Origin: Pseudoflavonifractor sp. An44
GTDB lineage: Bacteria; Bacillota; Clostridia; Oscillospirales; Oscillospiraceae
Assembly (NCBI RefSeq): GCF_002161675.1
Contig: NZ_NFIH01000009.1
Location: forward strand, 39,843 to 103,842
DNA: 64,000 bases
Direction of reading: 5' to 3'
Positions 1 to 9,013 of this stretch are shown one piece after another. The position numbers and the translations under genes were made by a program. Under the pieces are notes generated by a model. That model saw nothing but the letters and a program-made list of their open reading frames with translations. It was not told the origin of the DNA and did not search any database. Position 1 is the stretch's first letter; each line of letters starts with the position of its first letter.

Positions 1-684
1 AACGGGCCCATCAGCCATGAAAACCAGGGCAAAGCGGTGACAGAGGACGAGCTGTATGCCCTCTTTGAAAAGCTGGCGGGGGAGGGGGCCCACAACATCG
101 AGCTGGTCACCCCCACCCAGTACATCCACGTGCTGCAAAAGGTGCTTGCCCGTCCCATGCCCGGCAACCTGCCGGTGGTGTGGAACTGCGGCGGCTACGA
201 GCGGGTGGAGATACTCAAAAGCCTGGAGGGGAAGGTGGACGTATACCTGCCTGACCTGAAATATGTGACGGAGGAGTTGGCGGGGAGGTACTCCGCCGCT
301 CCGGACTATCCTTCCACCGCAAAGGCCGCCATTGTGGAAATGTTCCGCCAGACGGGCCCCGTGCAGTTGGAGGACGGAATTTTGAAACAAGGGGTGGTCA
401 TCCGCCATTTGATTCTTCCCGGACGCCTTGCCGAGGCCAAGCAGGTGATGGACTGGGTGTCGGAGCAGTTCGCCCCCGGCGAGGTGCTGTTTTCTCTGAT
501 GGCCCAGTACACCCCCTGTGGAAATTTGGAGCAGTTCCCGGAATTGCAGCGCACCATTCGCCCCTCCGAGCTGAGAGCCGCCCGCAATTATATGGACGCC
601 CTGGGCATTCAGGGCTATGTGCAGGAGCTGGAGGCGGTGGGGGAGAAATTTATCCCGGACTGGAACATGAGAGAAAATGAATAA
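1..684 (+). CDS. Radical SAM protein, PflA-like, 5' truncated by window edge
   Basis: The open frame runs in from base 1 without a start; the first residues read NGPISHENQGK, which matches the stretch directly after the CxxxCxxC iron-sulfur motif in PflA-like radical SAM proteins (..CQN..IS..), so the N-terminal cluster site lies just outside the window. What remains, about 227 residues, carries YLPDLKY and VIRHLILPG, which are typical of this family's C-terminal half, and a final Gly-Tyr-Val-Gln-Glu-Leu. By family it should bind one 4Fe-4S cluster and S-adenosylmethionine; the substrate cannot be told from this fragment. A GTG at 37 is internal and not a likely start. No terminator with a clear T-run follows; a repeat-rich spacer begins about 60 bases downstream. 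Confidence 0.8.
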   Translation, partial: NGPISHENQGKAVTEDELYALFEKLAGEGAHNIELVTPTQYIHVLQKVLARPMPGNLPVVWNCGGYERVEILKSLEGKVDVYLPDLKYVTEELAGRYSAAPDYPSTAKAAIVEMFRQTGPVQLEDGILKQGVVIRHLILPGRLAEAKQVMDWVSEQFAPGEVLFSLMAQYTPCGNLEQFPELQRTIRPSELRAARNYMDALGIQGYVQELEAVGEKFIPDWNMRENE

Positions 685-748
685 TGTAGAATGAAAAATG
701 AAGAATGCAGGCCCTGAGGGCTTTGCCGGATTTCCGGTGTTGCTGGGT

Positions 749-827
749 GTAGGGGAGGGGCTTGCCCCTCCCGAATCCCCCAGGGCAAGACGGGGGTAGC
801 CACGGGCCGGGCAAGCCCGGCCCCTAC
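749..827. repeat. Inverted pair of GTAGGGG..GGGCTTGCCC elements
   Basis: Bases 749-772 (GTAGGGGAGGGGCTTGCCCC then TCCC) and 804-827 are near reverse complements of one another, and each arm is itself palindromic around GGGCTTGCCC. This gives a nested hairpin of about 80 bases in non-coding DNA. It looks like a small dispersed palindromic element rather than a terminator, since no T-run follows. No coding capacity. Confidence 0.6.
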
Positions 828-860
828 CACAGCACCACAAGAAGTGCGGCGGAGTCCTTT

Positions 861-912
861 GGCTCCCTCCGTCATGGCTTACGCCATGCCACCTCCCTCC
901 CTGAGGGAGGCT
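861..912. repeat. Dispersed palindromic repeat, copy A
   Basis: The segment contains CCCTCCGTCATGGC, then GCCATGCCACCTCCCT, then a short GGGAGGC end. Two palindromes lie side by side (CATGGC/GCCATG and CCTCCCT/GAGGGAGG). A second copy with the same order of blocks is at 16424-16474, so this is a repeat family within the window. The T-run at 911-917 means this copy might also stop transcription coming from the radical-SAM gene. Confidence 0.7.
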
Positions 913-979
913 TTTTTATGCGTTGATGGGAGAACTACCGGGGCAAGGTGGCATAGAGGTGTAAAGAAATGTAAACTTA

Positions 980-1008
980 TTGAAAATGAAGAAGGATAAT
1001 GGTAAGAT
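980..1008 (+). promoter_or_regulatory. Candidate promoter for the AT-rich orphan gene
   Basis: TTGAAA at 980-985 and TAAGAT at 1003-1008 are separated by 17 bases, about 90 bases before the start at 1096. A second TATAAT at 1065-1070 lacks a good -35. The DNA becomes AT-rich from about 955 onward. Confidence 0.4.
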
Positions 1009-1095
1009 ATGAAAAAGAAAAGCAGAACTTACCCATATAAATAATGAAATAATCCAAAGTCATATATAATAAATATTGATGAGAGGTATATAACT

Positions 1096-2340
1096 ATGGA
1101 GTTGAATATGGATAATCCATTTAGACCAAAGATATACCGGGGCAAGATTGCGTGTGTCGGTAATAATGGCGGCACATACTCGGAAACTATACGGTATGGG
1201 TTTAGAGATGCTGCATACATATTATTTGATGGTGTAGTGAAGGACAGAAAGTGTTCTGAGGATGAATTAGTCTATCCAATTGTATATTGTTGTCGACATA
1301 GTATAGAGTTATCTCTTAAAATTGCCATAGAAAACATTCTACAATTACAGAAACATAGAGAAGAAAAATACAAAAAATTGAATTTTCCTGGCGAATTAAG
1401 TGACAAGATAAAAAAGACTTTGGTGCATCATTCAATTGAAGACCTAGATGGGGTCTTAAAAGAGATCATTGCTGTTATTGGAGACAGCAGGCTGGAGAGT
1501 GGGTATCTGGACATCTCTGTTTTGTTGCAAGACTATTTCTTTGATGATAAAGGGGATGCGTTTCGATATGCTCGTAGCCTAGATCAGACACCGATTCTGG
1601 CTAGTAATGGAATTCATTCTATAGCAATAGCTACACTGAAAGAAAAATTTAGAATGATTATGGAGTTCTTTGATGGTTATTTGAGTGATATATACACTAT
1701 TGCAGATGAATATTCGTTAGGTACTTTTACAAAACACTTATCACGCAGTGATTTGGAGGAAATCGCTCGTGAGCTACCACAATGTGATCGTTGGAGAGAA
1801 CCAGAATTTGATGATATAAGACAACGGTTACGTGATAAATATGACATTTCTGGAAATGAACTATCTGAAGCCATAAGCATTATAAAAGAACATCTGTTTT
1901 TTTGCAGCTTGATTGGAAAAGAACATCAAATTGGTGGAATTAGTGACGATGAACTGAAAATTTATGCGAGGTACAGTGTGGAAATGTGTAAACTTTCCGA
2001 AAATGAAGGAAACGAAGAAGAAAATGGGCACTTTACACAGTCATCGCTAGAAAAAATACATAATTATTATAAAAAACAGAATGAGTTTTCTGTAGGGCTC
2101 TCTATTGAGAGTATTTCACTTTTAGCTGCATTTAGTAGTTTTGGAAAGAAATATTATAAGTGCTATGCAGAGAGATTTAACAGCCTATGGGATGATTTTA
2201 AACCTGACTCTGATACTGATAAGCCCGGACTTTTAAATAGAATACAAGATATTGAATTGGTATTAAAAGGTATGGAAAGATGTGGCCAGACGACGTACAT
2301 TAGAAAGATAAGAGCTGCTTTGTCTATGGTAAAAGAATAA
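1096..2340 (+). CDS. Uncharacterised protein, AT-rich, probably acquired gene
   Basis: A 414-residue soluble protein that I do not recognise. Start ATG at 1096 is supported by GAGAGG at 1081-1086. The N-terminal part has a compact helical-looking motif, LVYPIVYCCRHSIELSLK (residues about 54-71), and later a FRYARSLDQTP segment; this order (an RH..EL..K helix, then an FRY segment) reminds me of uncharacterised HEPN-like or island-borne proteins, but the catalytic Rx4-6H of HEPN nucleases is not clear, so no function is assigned. No signal peptide or membrane segment. Base composition and codon use (AAA, AAT, TTA, GAA-rich) are far from the GC-rich neighbours. It stands alone between the palindromic repeat at 861-912 and the terminator at 2379-2407. 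Confidence 0.75.
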   Translation: MELNMDNPFRPKIYRGKIACVGNNGGTYSETIRYGFRDAAYILFDGVVKDRKCSEDELVYPIVYCCRHSIELSLKIAIENILQLQKHREEKYKKLNFPGELSDKIKKTLVHHSIEDLDGVLKEIIAVIGDSRLESGYLDISVLLQDYFFDDKGDAFRYARSLDQTPILASNGIHSIAIATLKEKFRMIMEFFDGYLSDIYTIADEYSLGTFTKHLSRSDLEEIARELPQCDRWREPEFDDIRQRLRDKYDISGNELSEAISIIKEHLFFCSLIGKEHQIGGISDDELKIYARYSVEMCKLSENEGNEEENGHFTQSSLEKIHNYYKKQNEFSVGLSIESISLLAAFSSFGKKYYKCYAERFNSLWDDFKPDSDTDKPGLLNRIQDIELVLKGMERCGQTTYIRKIRAALSMVKE

Positions 2341-2378
2341 AGTATTACACATGAATTGATGCGTTCCAAAGATACACC

Positions 2379-2407
2379 ACCCCCCGGACTTCCACAGTCC
2401 GGGGGGT
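2379..2407. terminator. Bidirectional hairpin between convergent genes
   Basis: Arms ACCCCCCGGACT (2379-2390) and AGTCCGGGGGGT (2396-2407) pair perfectly around a five-base loop. It lies between the end of the orphan gene and the end of asnS on the other strand, so it can serve both. T-runs on either side are weak. Confidence 0.65.
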
Positions 2408-2426
2408 GTCTTGTGCATATCTAAAA

Positions 2427-3821
<1,395 letters not shown>

Positions 3822-3958
3822 ACTACTTCCCTCAATTCTCAAATGATCTATCCGAACACAAGGATTTGTGTCAAAGGCGTTGATGATACACGCCAGGTTT
3901 TTCGGTTGTCCCGTCAGGGGCAAGAAAAACGGCAATTGATAACAGCCGCCGTGCGGCT

Positions 3959-3986
3959 ATTATACCATTTTCTGAAGATTTTGCAA
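3959..3986 (-). promoter_or_regulatory. asnS promoter
   Basis: On the minus strand TTGCAA (3981-3986) and TATAAT (3959-3964) are 16 bases apart, about 140 bases before the asnS start. Confidence 0.65.
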
Positions 3987-4012
3987 GGGCTGAGGGAAAA
4001 AAGAGGGGGGAG

Positions 4013-4840
4013 CTAGGGGTTCTTTTCCCGTGTGGCCCGCTTTTTCAGCAGGGTTCCCACCCCGTTTCCCATCAGGGCGCACACCAGGGAGATACCCCCG
4101 TGGAAGAGGGCGGAGCCGTTGAACAGCAGAAACACCGCCGCCACAGACAGCAGGGCGCAGGCCGCCGGATACAGGGGGGAGAAGCCATGGCGGTGGCCCA
4201 AGGACACCCCCGAGCAGAAGGTGCCGATGGGCAGCAGCAGGAAGGGAAAATACACCCCAGAGAGGACGGGCACGTCCTGGGGGTCCAGTAGGCGCAGGAG
4301 CGCGGGCAGCCCTAGACATAGCCCCAGGGCGAACACCAGATAGGGCAGCGTCTCCCGCCAGTGGAGCAGAGACGGACCGGGGGCCAGCCCCAGTTTGGCT
4401 CGGATGGCGGCCACCTCCACATACCAGCCCACCCAGCGGCCCAGCCACACCAGCACATAGATGGACGCTAGGAGGATGAGGCAGAAGGCAGCCCCCGCCC
4501 CGCCAAAGTTCAGCCCGCCCCACAGGGCCACGGTGGCGGCCATGAGGGCAAAGTGGGCCAGGGTGCGAAGAACTAGGGTGCGGCCACAATCGGCAAAGGG
4601 GAGGGTGGACACCCCGATCTCTGCCCCCAGGAGGGCAAAGAGCAGATAGGACAGCAGGATTCCCCAGCATGCAAAGGGGGCGGGGAAAGAGCAGGTGGGG
4701 TAAGAAAACACGGCGGAAACCTCAGGGCCCAAGAAAGCCCGTGTCCCCAACACATACATCAACAGAAAATGAACGGCAATTCCAGCTAGAATGCCCAGCG
4801 TAATGCGGCGCTGTGCCTGTTTTGTGTCGTCAAAGAGCAT
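4013..4840 (-). CDS. DUF3021-type membrane protein, possibly duplicated
   Basis: A 275-residue integral membrane protein with about eight hydrophobic segments (for example LGILAGIAVHFLLMYVLG near residue 15, and LVFALGLCLGLPALLRLL near 180). DUF3021 proteins are usually about half this size with four segments; here two four-segment halves seem joined by a linker around residues 140-165. DUF3021 proteins are commonly encoded beside a LytTR regulator and are thought to control it, and that is the arrangement here: the regulator gene ends only 14 bases upstream. The C-terminus is basic (LLKKRATREK) and probably cytoplasmic. The DUF3021 assignment rests partly on this context. Confidence 0.6.
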   Translation of the reverse strand: MLFDDTKQAQRRITLGILAGIAVHFLLMYVLGTRAFLGPEVSAVFSYPTCSFPAPFACWGILLSYLLFALLGAEIGVSTLPFADCGRTLVLRTLAHFALMAATVALWGGLNFGGAGAAFCLILLASIYVLVWLGRWVGWYVEVAAIRAKLGLAPGPSLLHWRETLPYLVFALGLCLGLPALLRLLDPQDVPVLSGVYFPFLLLPIGTFCSGVSLGHRHGFSPLYPAACALLSVAAVFLLFNGSALFHGGISLVCALMGNGVGTLLKKRATREKNP

Positions 4841-4854
4841 ACCTTACCCTCCTC

Positions 4855-5298
4855 TCATAGATCCAATGCTTGCTTGATCTTCTTCACATACCGCCGGGAT
4901 ACATACACGATGGTCCCGCCCGCCAGGGTCATTTTGATGGTGCCCGTGAGGGACAAATCCAGAGCGGTGACGTGGTTTAAGTTCACCACCTCCGAGTGGG
5001 ACACCCGCACCAGCCGGGTCCCGGCCAGGGCCTCCTCCAGTTCATACAGCCGCTCCCGCACCGTATAAATCCCCGTGGTGGTCTGGCAGGACACCCCCTT
5101 GCCGTCGGCGTAAAAGCGGAGGATGTCCGAGAGGGGAAGGAGCCGGGCCTCACCGTCCCGGAAGACGGTGAAGGTGGAGGGGGCGGCCAGTTCTTCCAAC
5201 TGGCGTACCAGCTGTTCCACCTGGGGGGAGCGGGCGGGGGCGTGGATGACCACCTGGGTCTGGGTCAGCTGGGGGTCGATGTGCACTTCCACTTTCAT
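4855..5298 (-). CDS. LytTR-family DNA-binding regulator
   Basis: A 147-residue cytoplasmic transcription regulator without a receiver domain. Residues about 45-147 form the LytTR domain: DILRFYADGKGVSCQTTTG, then LVRVSHSEVVNLNHV, then IVYVSRRYVKKIK, which are the usual landmarks. The N-terminal 40 residues (EVHIDPQLTQTQVVIHAPA) match those of stand-alone LytTR proteins paired with DUF3021 partners. Start ATG 5298 has GGGAGGG upstream. It is the first gene of a two-gene operon with the membrane protein; such pairs usually regulate themselves. Confidence 0.88.
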   Translation of the reverse strand: MKVEVHIDPQLTQTQVVIHAPARSPQVEQLVRQLEELAAPSTFTVFRDGEARLLPLSDILRFYADGKGVSCQTTTGIYTVRERLYELEEALAGTRLVRVSHSEVVNLNHVTALDLSLTGTIKMTLAGGTIVYVSRRYVKKIKQALDL

Positions 5299-5327
5299 GG
5301 TGTTCCCTCCCTTCTCTTGGTACTTTG

Positions 5328-5356
5328 AGTATACGGAAAATCCGGGGTGTTGTCTA
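5328..5356 (-). promoter_or_regulatory. Promoter of the LytTR/DUF3021 operon
   Basis: On the minus strand TAGACA (5351-5356) and TATACT (5328-5333) are 17 bases apart, about 30 bases upstream of the ATG. Confidence 0.65.
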
Positions 5357-5394
5357 CCGATTGGGAACAGGCGGCCTGTTTTTCGGGACAGGTG

Positions 5395-5432
5395 GAAAAC
5401 AAACGGGCCGCAAGAAGCACTTGCGGCCCGTT
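5395..5432 (-). terminator. Terminator of the asnA-aldo/keto reductase operon
   Basis: A 13-bp perfect stem (5402-5414 with 5420-5432, GGGCCGCAAG core) has a five-base loop. On the minus strand it is followed by TTTGTTTTCC (5395-5401). It sits directly after the reductase stop. Confidence 0.85.
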
Positions 5433-5436
5433 GGGG

Positions 5437-6549
5437 TCAATGTTCAAACACGTTGGCCACCCGCTGGAGCTGCTGGATGACTTCCAGGTGCTGGGGACAG
5501 GCCCCCTCACACTGGCGACAGGAAATGCAGGCCGAGGCGGGTGCGCCTTGGGCGCACAGCTCCCGGTACTCCTTCTTGTGGGGAAGCCCAGGCTGGCCCA
5601 GGGTGCGGTTATACAGGGCAAACAGGGCGGGGATGGGGATGCGCTGGGGGCAGCCGTCGGTGCAGTAGGAACAGGCCGTGCAGGGGATGGTGCCGTCTGC
5701 CTGAATCTGCTGGGCGGCCTGCTCCAGCACCGCCACCTCCTGGGGAGTGACGGGGCGGAACTCCCTCATATACCCGGTGTTGTCCGCCACCTGCTCCAGG
5801 GAGGACATGCCGGAGAGCACCATAAACACGTGCTCCAGAGAGGCGGCAAAGCGGATGGCAAAGGAGGAGGGGGAGGCGTTGGGGTCCAGGGCGGCGAACA
5901 TCTCCCGCACAGCAGGGGAGGGATTGGCCAGCTTGCCACCCTTTACCGGCTCCATCACCACCACCGGCTTGTGGTGGGCCACCGCCACCTCGTAGCAGCG
6001 GCGGGACTGCACCTTGGGGTTCTCCCAGTCCAGATAGTTGATTTGAAGCTGGACAAAGTCCACCTCAGGGTGCTGGGTGAGCACCTCCTCCAGCAGCTCG
6101 GGGGTGCCGTGGAAGGAGAAGCCCGCCTGACGGATGTACCCTTCCGCCTTCTTCTGCTGGACAAAGGCGAAGCTGTCCAGCCGCTGGGCGATCTCGTAGT
6201 TCTCGTCGTCGATGCAGTGGAGCAAATAGTAGTCGAAAAACTCCACGCCGCAGCGGCTCAGCTGGAGCTGGAACATGTCGGCCTGCTCCTGGGGTGTTGC
6301 CTCTTTCAGCTTGGCCAGGGGCAGCTTGGTGGCCAGGGTGAAGGAGTCCCGGGGGTGGCGCTGCACCAAGCAGCGGTTCACCGTCTCCTCACTGGTGCCC
6401 CCGTGGTAGAAGTAGGCGGTGTCAAAGTAGGTAAAGCCCCGCTCCAGAAACAGGTCCACCATCTGGCACACCTGGGGGAAGTCGATGGAGGTGTTGTCCT
6501 CGGCGTCCAGAAGGGGGAAGCGCATACAGCCAAAACCTAGTTTTTTCAT
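5437..6549 (-). CDS. Aldo/keto reductase with C-terminal ferredoxin domain
   Basis: A 370-residue protein of the aldo/keto reductase group that carries two 4Fe-4S sites at the end. The N-terminal TIM-barrel part starts KKLGFGCMRFPL and contains FDTAYFYHGG, where the Asp and Tyr belong to the usual catalytic tetrad. At the C-terminus are CTACSYCTDGCPQ and CISCRQCEGACPQ, each a CxxCxxCxxxCP cluster motif. The substrate is unknown; in anaerobes these enzymes may exchange electrons with ferredoxin. Start ATG 6549 has AGGGAGG at a good distance; the open frame upstream overlaps asnA and is not coding. Only 16 bases separate it from asnA, so the two are co-transcribed. Confidence 0.93.
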   Translation of the reverse strand: MKKLGFGCMRFPLLDAEDNTSIDFPQVCQMVDLFLERGFTYFDTAYFYHGGTSEETVNRCLVQRHPRDSFTLATKLPLAKLKEATPQEQADMFQLQLSRCGVEFFDYYLLHCIDDENYEIAQRLDSFAFVQQKKAEGYIRQAGFSFHGTPELLEEVLTQHPEVDFVQLQINYLDWENPKVQSRRCYEVAVAHHKPVVVMEPVKGGKLANPSPAVREMFAALDPNASPSSFAIRFAASLEHVFMVLSGMSSLEQVADNTGYMREFRPVTPQEVAVLEQAAQQIQADGTIPCTACSYCTDGCPQRIPIPALFALYNRTLGQPGLPHKKEYRELCAQGAPASACISCRQCEGACPQHLEVIQQLQRVANVFEH

Positions 6550-6565
6550 GGGTAGTGCCTCCCTC

Positions 6566-7579
6566 TTACAGCAGGATGACCCCGGCGTCCCGGCAGGCCT
6601 CCAGGGTCTGCTGGTCCCACACAGAGGCCTGGACCTCGCCGATGTGGGCCTTGCCCAGCAGGTACATGGACACCCGGCTCTGGCCAATGCCGCCGCCGAT
6701 GGTCAGGGGCAGCTTGCCCTCCAGGAGCATCTTGTGGAAGGGCAGCTCCCGGCGGTCGTCGCACCCGGCCAGGGTGAGCTGGCGGTCCAGGGACTCGGGG
6801 CTGACCCGGATGCCCATGGAGGAGATCTCAAAGGCGCTTTCCAGCACCGAGTTCCAAACCAGCAGGTCGCCGTTTAGGTTCCAGTCGTCGTAGTCCGGGG
6901 CACGGCCGTCATGGGGCTTGCCGGATTTCAGGGGGGCGCCAATGCCCATGAGGAAGGTGGTGGGGTGGTCCTTCACCCAGGCGCTCTCCCGCTCCTTGGG
7001 GGACAGCTCCGGCCACAGGTCCTCCAGCTCCTGGGCGGTGACAAAGGACACCTCCCGCTGGATGGTGGGCAGGGGGGTGAGCTGGGGATAGACCGCCCGG
7101 AGGGTGGACTGGGTGTCCGCCAGGGCTGCCACAATGGTGGTGACGGTGTTCTTTAAGTACGTCTCGTTGCGGTCCCGGGGGGCCAGCACCTTCTCCCAGT
7201 CCCACTGGTCCACGTACACGGAGTGGATGTTGTCCAGGTCCTCGTCCCGGCGGATGGCGTTCATATCGGTGTACAGCCCTTCGCCCACCGAGAACTGATA
7301 GCGGTGGAGGGCCAGACGCTTCCACTTGGCCAGGGAGTGCACCACCTGGGCGTCCCGGCCTGCGTCGGGGATGTCAAAGGACACCGCCCGCTCTACGCCG
7401 TTGAGGTCGTCGTTGAGGCCGGTGGAGGCCTCCACAAACAGGGGGGCGGAGACCCGGCGCAGATGGAGGGCGCCGCCTAAATTGTCCTCAAACAGGCGCT
7501 TTAAAAGACCGATGGCCTTTTGGGTATCGTATAGGTTTAAACAGGGGGAATACCCTGCGGGAATCACAGTGTTCAGCAT
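6566..7579 (-). CDS. asnA: Aspartate-ammonia ligase
   Basis: Makes asparagine from aspartate, ammonia and ATP; it is related to class II tRNA synthetase cores. At 337 residues it matches AsnA (about 330). Landmarks: VVHSLAKWKRLAL, GEGLYTDMNAIR, HSVYVDQWDWEKVL, and IGGGIGQSRVSMYLL close to the end. Start ATG 7579 has GGAGGAG eight bases upstream; two earlier in-frame Mets are not needed. It leads an operon with the aldo/keto reductase and has a near-consensus promoter. Its position near asnS and, further along, an asparaginase gene may be coincidental. Confidence 0.96.
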   Translation of the reverse strand: MLNTVIPAGYSPCLNLYDTQKAIGLLKRLFEDNLGGALHLRRVSAPLFVEASTGLNDDLNGVERAVSFDIPDAGRDAQVVHSLAKWKRLALHRYQFSVGEGLYTDMNAIRRDEDLDNIHSVYVDQWDWEKVLAPRDRNETYLKNTVTTIVAALADTQSTLRAVYPQLTPLPTIQREVSFVTAQELEDLWPELSPKERESAWVKDHPTTFLMGIGAPLKSGKPHDGRAPDYDDWNLNGDLLVWNSVLESAFEISSMGIRVSPESLDRQLTLAGCDDRRELPFHKMLLEGKLPLTIGGGIGQSRVSMYLLGKAHIGEVQASVWDQQTLEACRDAGVILL

Positions 7580-7612
7580 GGCGCAGCTCCTCCAGACGTT
7601 AAGATAGAAAAG

Positions 7613-7641
7613 ATTATACTTCATCACGCTAAAAAATGCAA
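7613..7641 (-). promoter_or_regulatory. asnA operon promoter
   Basis: On the minus strand TTGCAT (7636-7641) and TATAAT (7613-7618) have a 17-base spacer. It lies back to back with the aminopeptidase promoter. Confidence 0.75.
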
Positions 7642-7649
7642 TTTCCGAT

Positions 7650-7678
7650 TTGTATTTTTTTTGATGTGATGTTATAAT
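7650..7678 (+). promoter_or_regulatory. Aminopeptidase operon promoter
   Basis: TTGTAT (7650-7655) and TATAAT (7673-7678) have a 17-base spacer, about 60 bases before the start at 7740. Confidence 0.6.
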
Positions 7679-7739
7679 ATTAAGGTATTTTGAAATCCCC
7701 GTTCTGGGGGAAATGCACAGCGAAAGGAGAACCTATCCT

Positions 7740-8981
7740 ATGGTTCCAAATTTTAAGGAAAAATTGGAAGAATACGCCCATCTTTTGGTAGAAGTGGGCT
7801 TGAATATCCAGCCTGGCCAGATGGTCAATCTGGCTGCCCCGGTGGAGTGTGCGCCTCTGGCCCGTCTGTGTGCCCAGGTGGCCCTGGACCGTGGGGCCAA
7901 GGACGTGATCATGGACTGGCGGGACGACTTCATCGTCCGGGAGCGGTACCTGAAGGCAGATAGCCAGGTGTTTGAGGAGTTCCCCCACTACCTCAAGGAG
8001 AAGTACGAGTGGCTGGTGCAGGAGGGCTGCACCGCTCTGTCCATCATCGGCTCTGACCCTGAGATGCTCCGGGGCGTGGACTCCACCCGAATCCAGACCT
8101 GGCAGCGGGTGCAGGGAGAGAACACCCGGATGTGGCACGATTCCCTCAGCGCCAACCGGTTCCAGTGGTCCATCGGAGCTCACCCCACCAAGGCCTGGGC
8201 GGAGAAGGTGTTCCCCGACAAGAAGGGGGAGGAGGCCATTGACGCTCTGTGGGAGGCCATCTTCTCGGTGTGCCGCATCACAGGGGACGGCAAGGCCGTG
8301 GAGCGCTGGCGGGATCATGTGGACGCCACGGCCCGGAGAGCCAAACTGCTCAACGAGTACAACTTCAAAACCCTGCACTACACCAACTCTCTGGGCACCG
8401 ACCTGACCATCACCCTCCCCGACAACCACGTGTGGATGGGCGGCAGCGAGGATACCCCCCGTGGCGTGGAGTTCGTGGCCAACATGCCCACCGAGGAGAT
8501 TTTCACCGCTCCCCGCTGGGACGGTGTCAATGGCCGGGTATACGCCGCCATGCCTCTGGCTCTCAACGGCAACCTGGTGAAGAACTTCTACATGGACTTT
8601 GAAAACGGCAAGATCGTGAATGTCCACGCCGAGGAGGGCGAGGAGTACCTGCGCCACTCCGTGGGCATGGACGAGGGCTCTTCCTATTTGGGTGAGGTGG
8701 CCCTGGTGCCCTATGACTCCCCCATCCGCAACAGCGGCATCCTGTTCTACAACACCCTGTTTGATGAGAACGCCTCCTGCCACCTGGCCTTTGGCTCCGC
8801 CTATCCCAACTGCGTCAAGGGCGGCGAGGACCTGGACGAGGCAGGTCAGAAGGCCGTGGGGCTCAACCAGTCCATGAACCACGTGGACTTCATGGTGGGC
8901 ACCAAGGATCTGTCCATTGTGGGTACCACTCAGGACGGGAAGGAGATTCCCGTGTTTGTGGATGGCAACTTTGCATTCTAA
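7740..8981 (+). CDS. Aminopeptidase, M29 family
   Basis: A 413-residue cytoplasmic metallo-aminopeptidase of the AmpS/PepS/aminopeptidase T group that removes N-terminal residues from peptides. The C-terminal metal site is visible: NMPTEEIF (first Glu), YLGEVALVP (second Glu), CHLAFGSAYP (His), and NQSMNHVDFMVG (His and Asp). The N-terminal domain begins FKEKLEEYAHLLVEVGLNIQPGQ. Start ATG 7740 follows AAGGAG by about ten bases; an earlier ATG at 7713 has no good ribosome site. The mutase gene follows after 32 bases with its own ribosome site and is probably in the same operon. Confidence 0.95.
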   Translation: MVPNFKEKLEEYAHLLVEVGLNIQPGQMVNLAAPVECAPLARLCAQVALDRGAKDVIMDWRDDFIVRERYLKADSQVFEEFPHYLKEKYEWLVQEGCTALSIIGSDPEMLRGVDSTRIQTWQRVQGENTRMWHDSLSANRFQWSIGAHPTKAWAEKVFPDKKGEEAIDALWEAIFSVCRITGDGKAVERWRDHVDATARRAKLLNEYNFKTLHYTNSLGTDLTITLPDNHVWMGGSEDTPRGVEFVANMPTEEIFTAPRWDGVNGRVYAAMPLALNGNLVKNFYMDFENGKIVNVHAEEGEEYLRHSVGMDEGSSYLGEVALVPYDSPIRNSGILFYNTLFDENASCHLAFGSAYPNCVKGGEDLDEAGQKAVGLNQSMNHVDFMVGTKDLSIVGTTQDGKEIPVFVDGNFAF

Positions 8982-9013
8982 ACAACATTGAGAATATAAG
9001 GAGGAACTGTACC

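Noticed and set aside
3822..3958. Possible T-box riboswitch in the asnS leader
   Set aside because: The leader is only about 130 bases and lacks a T-box core sequence and a terminator/antiterminator pair.
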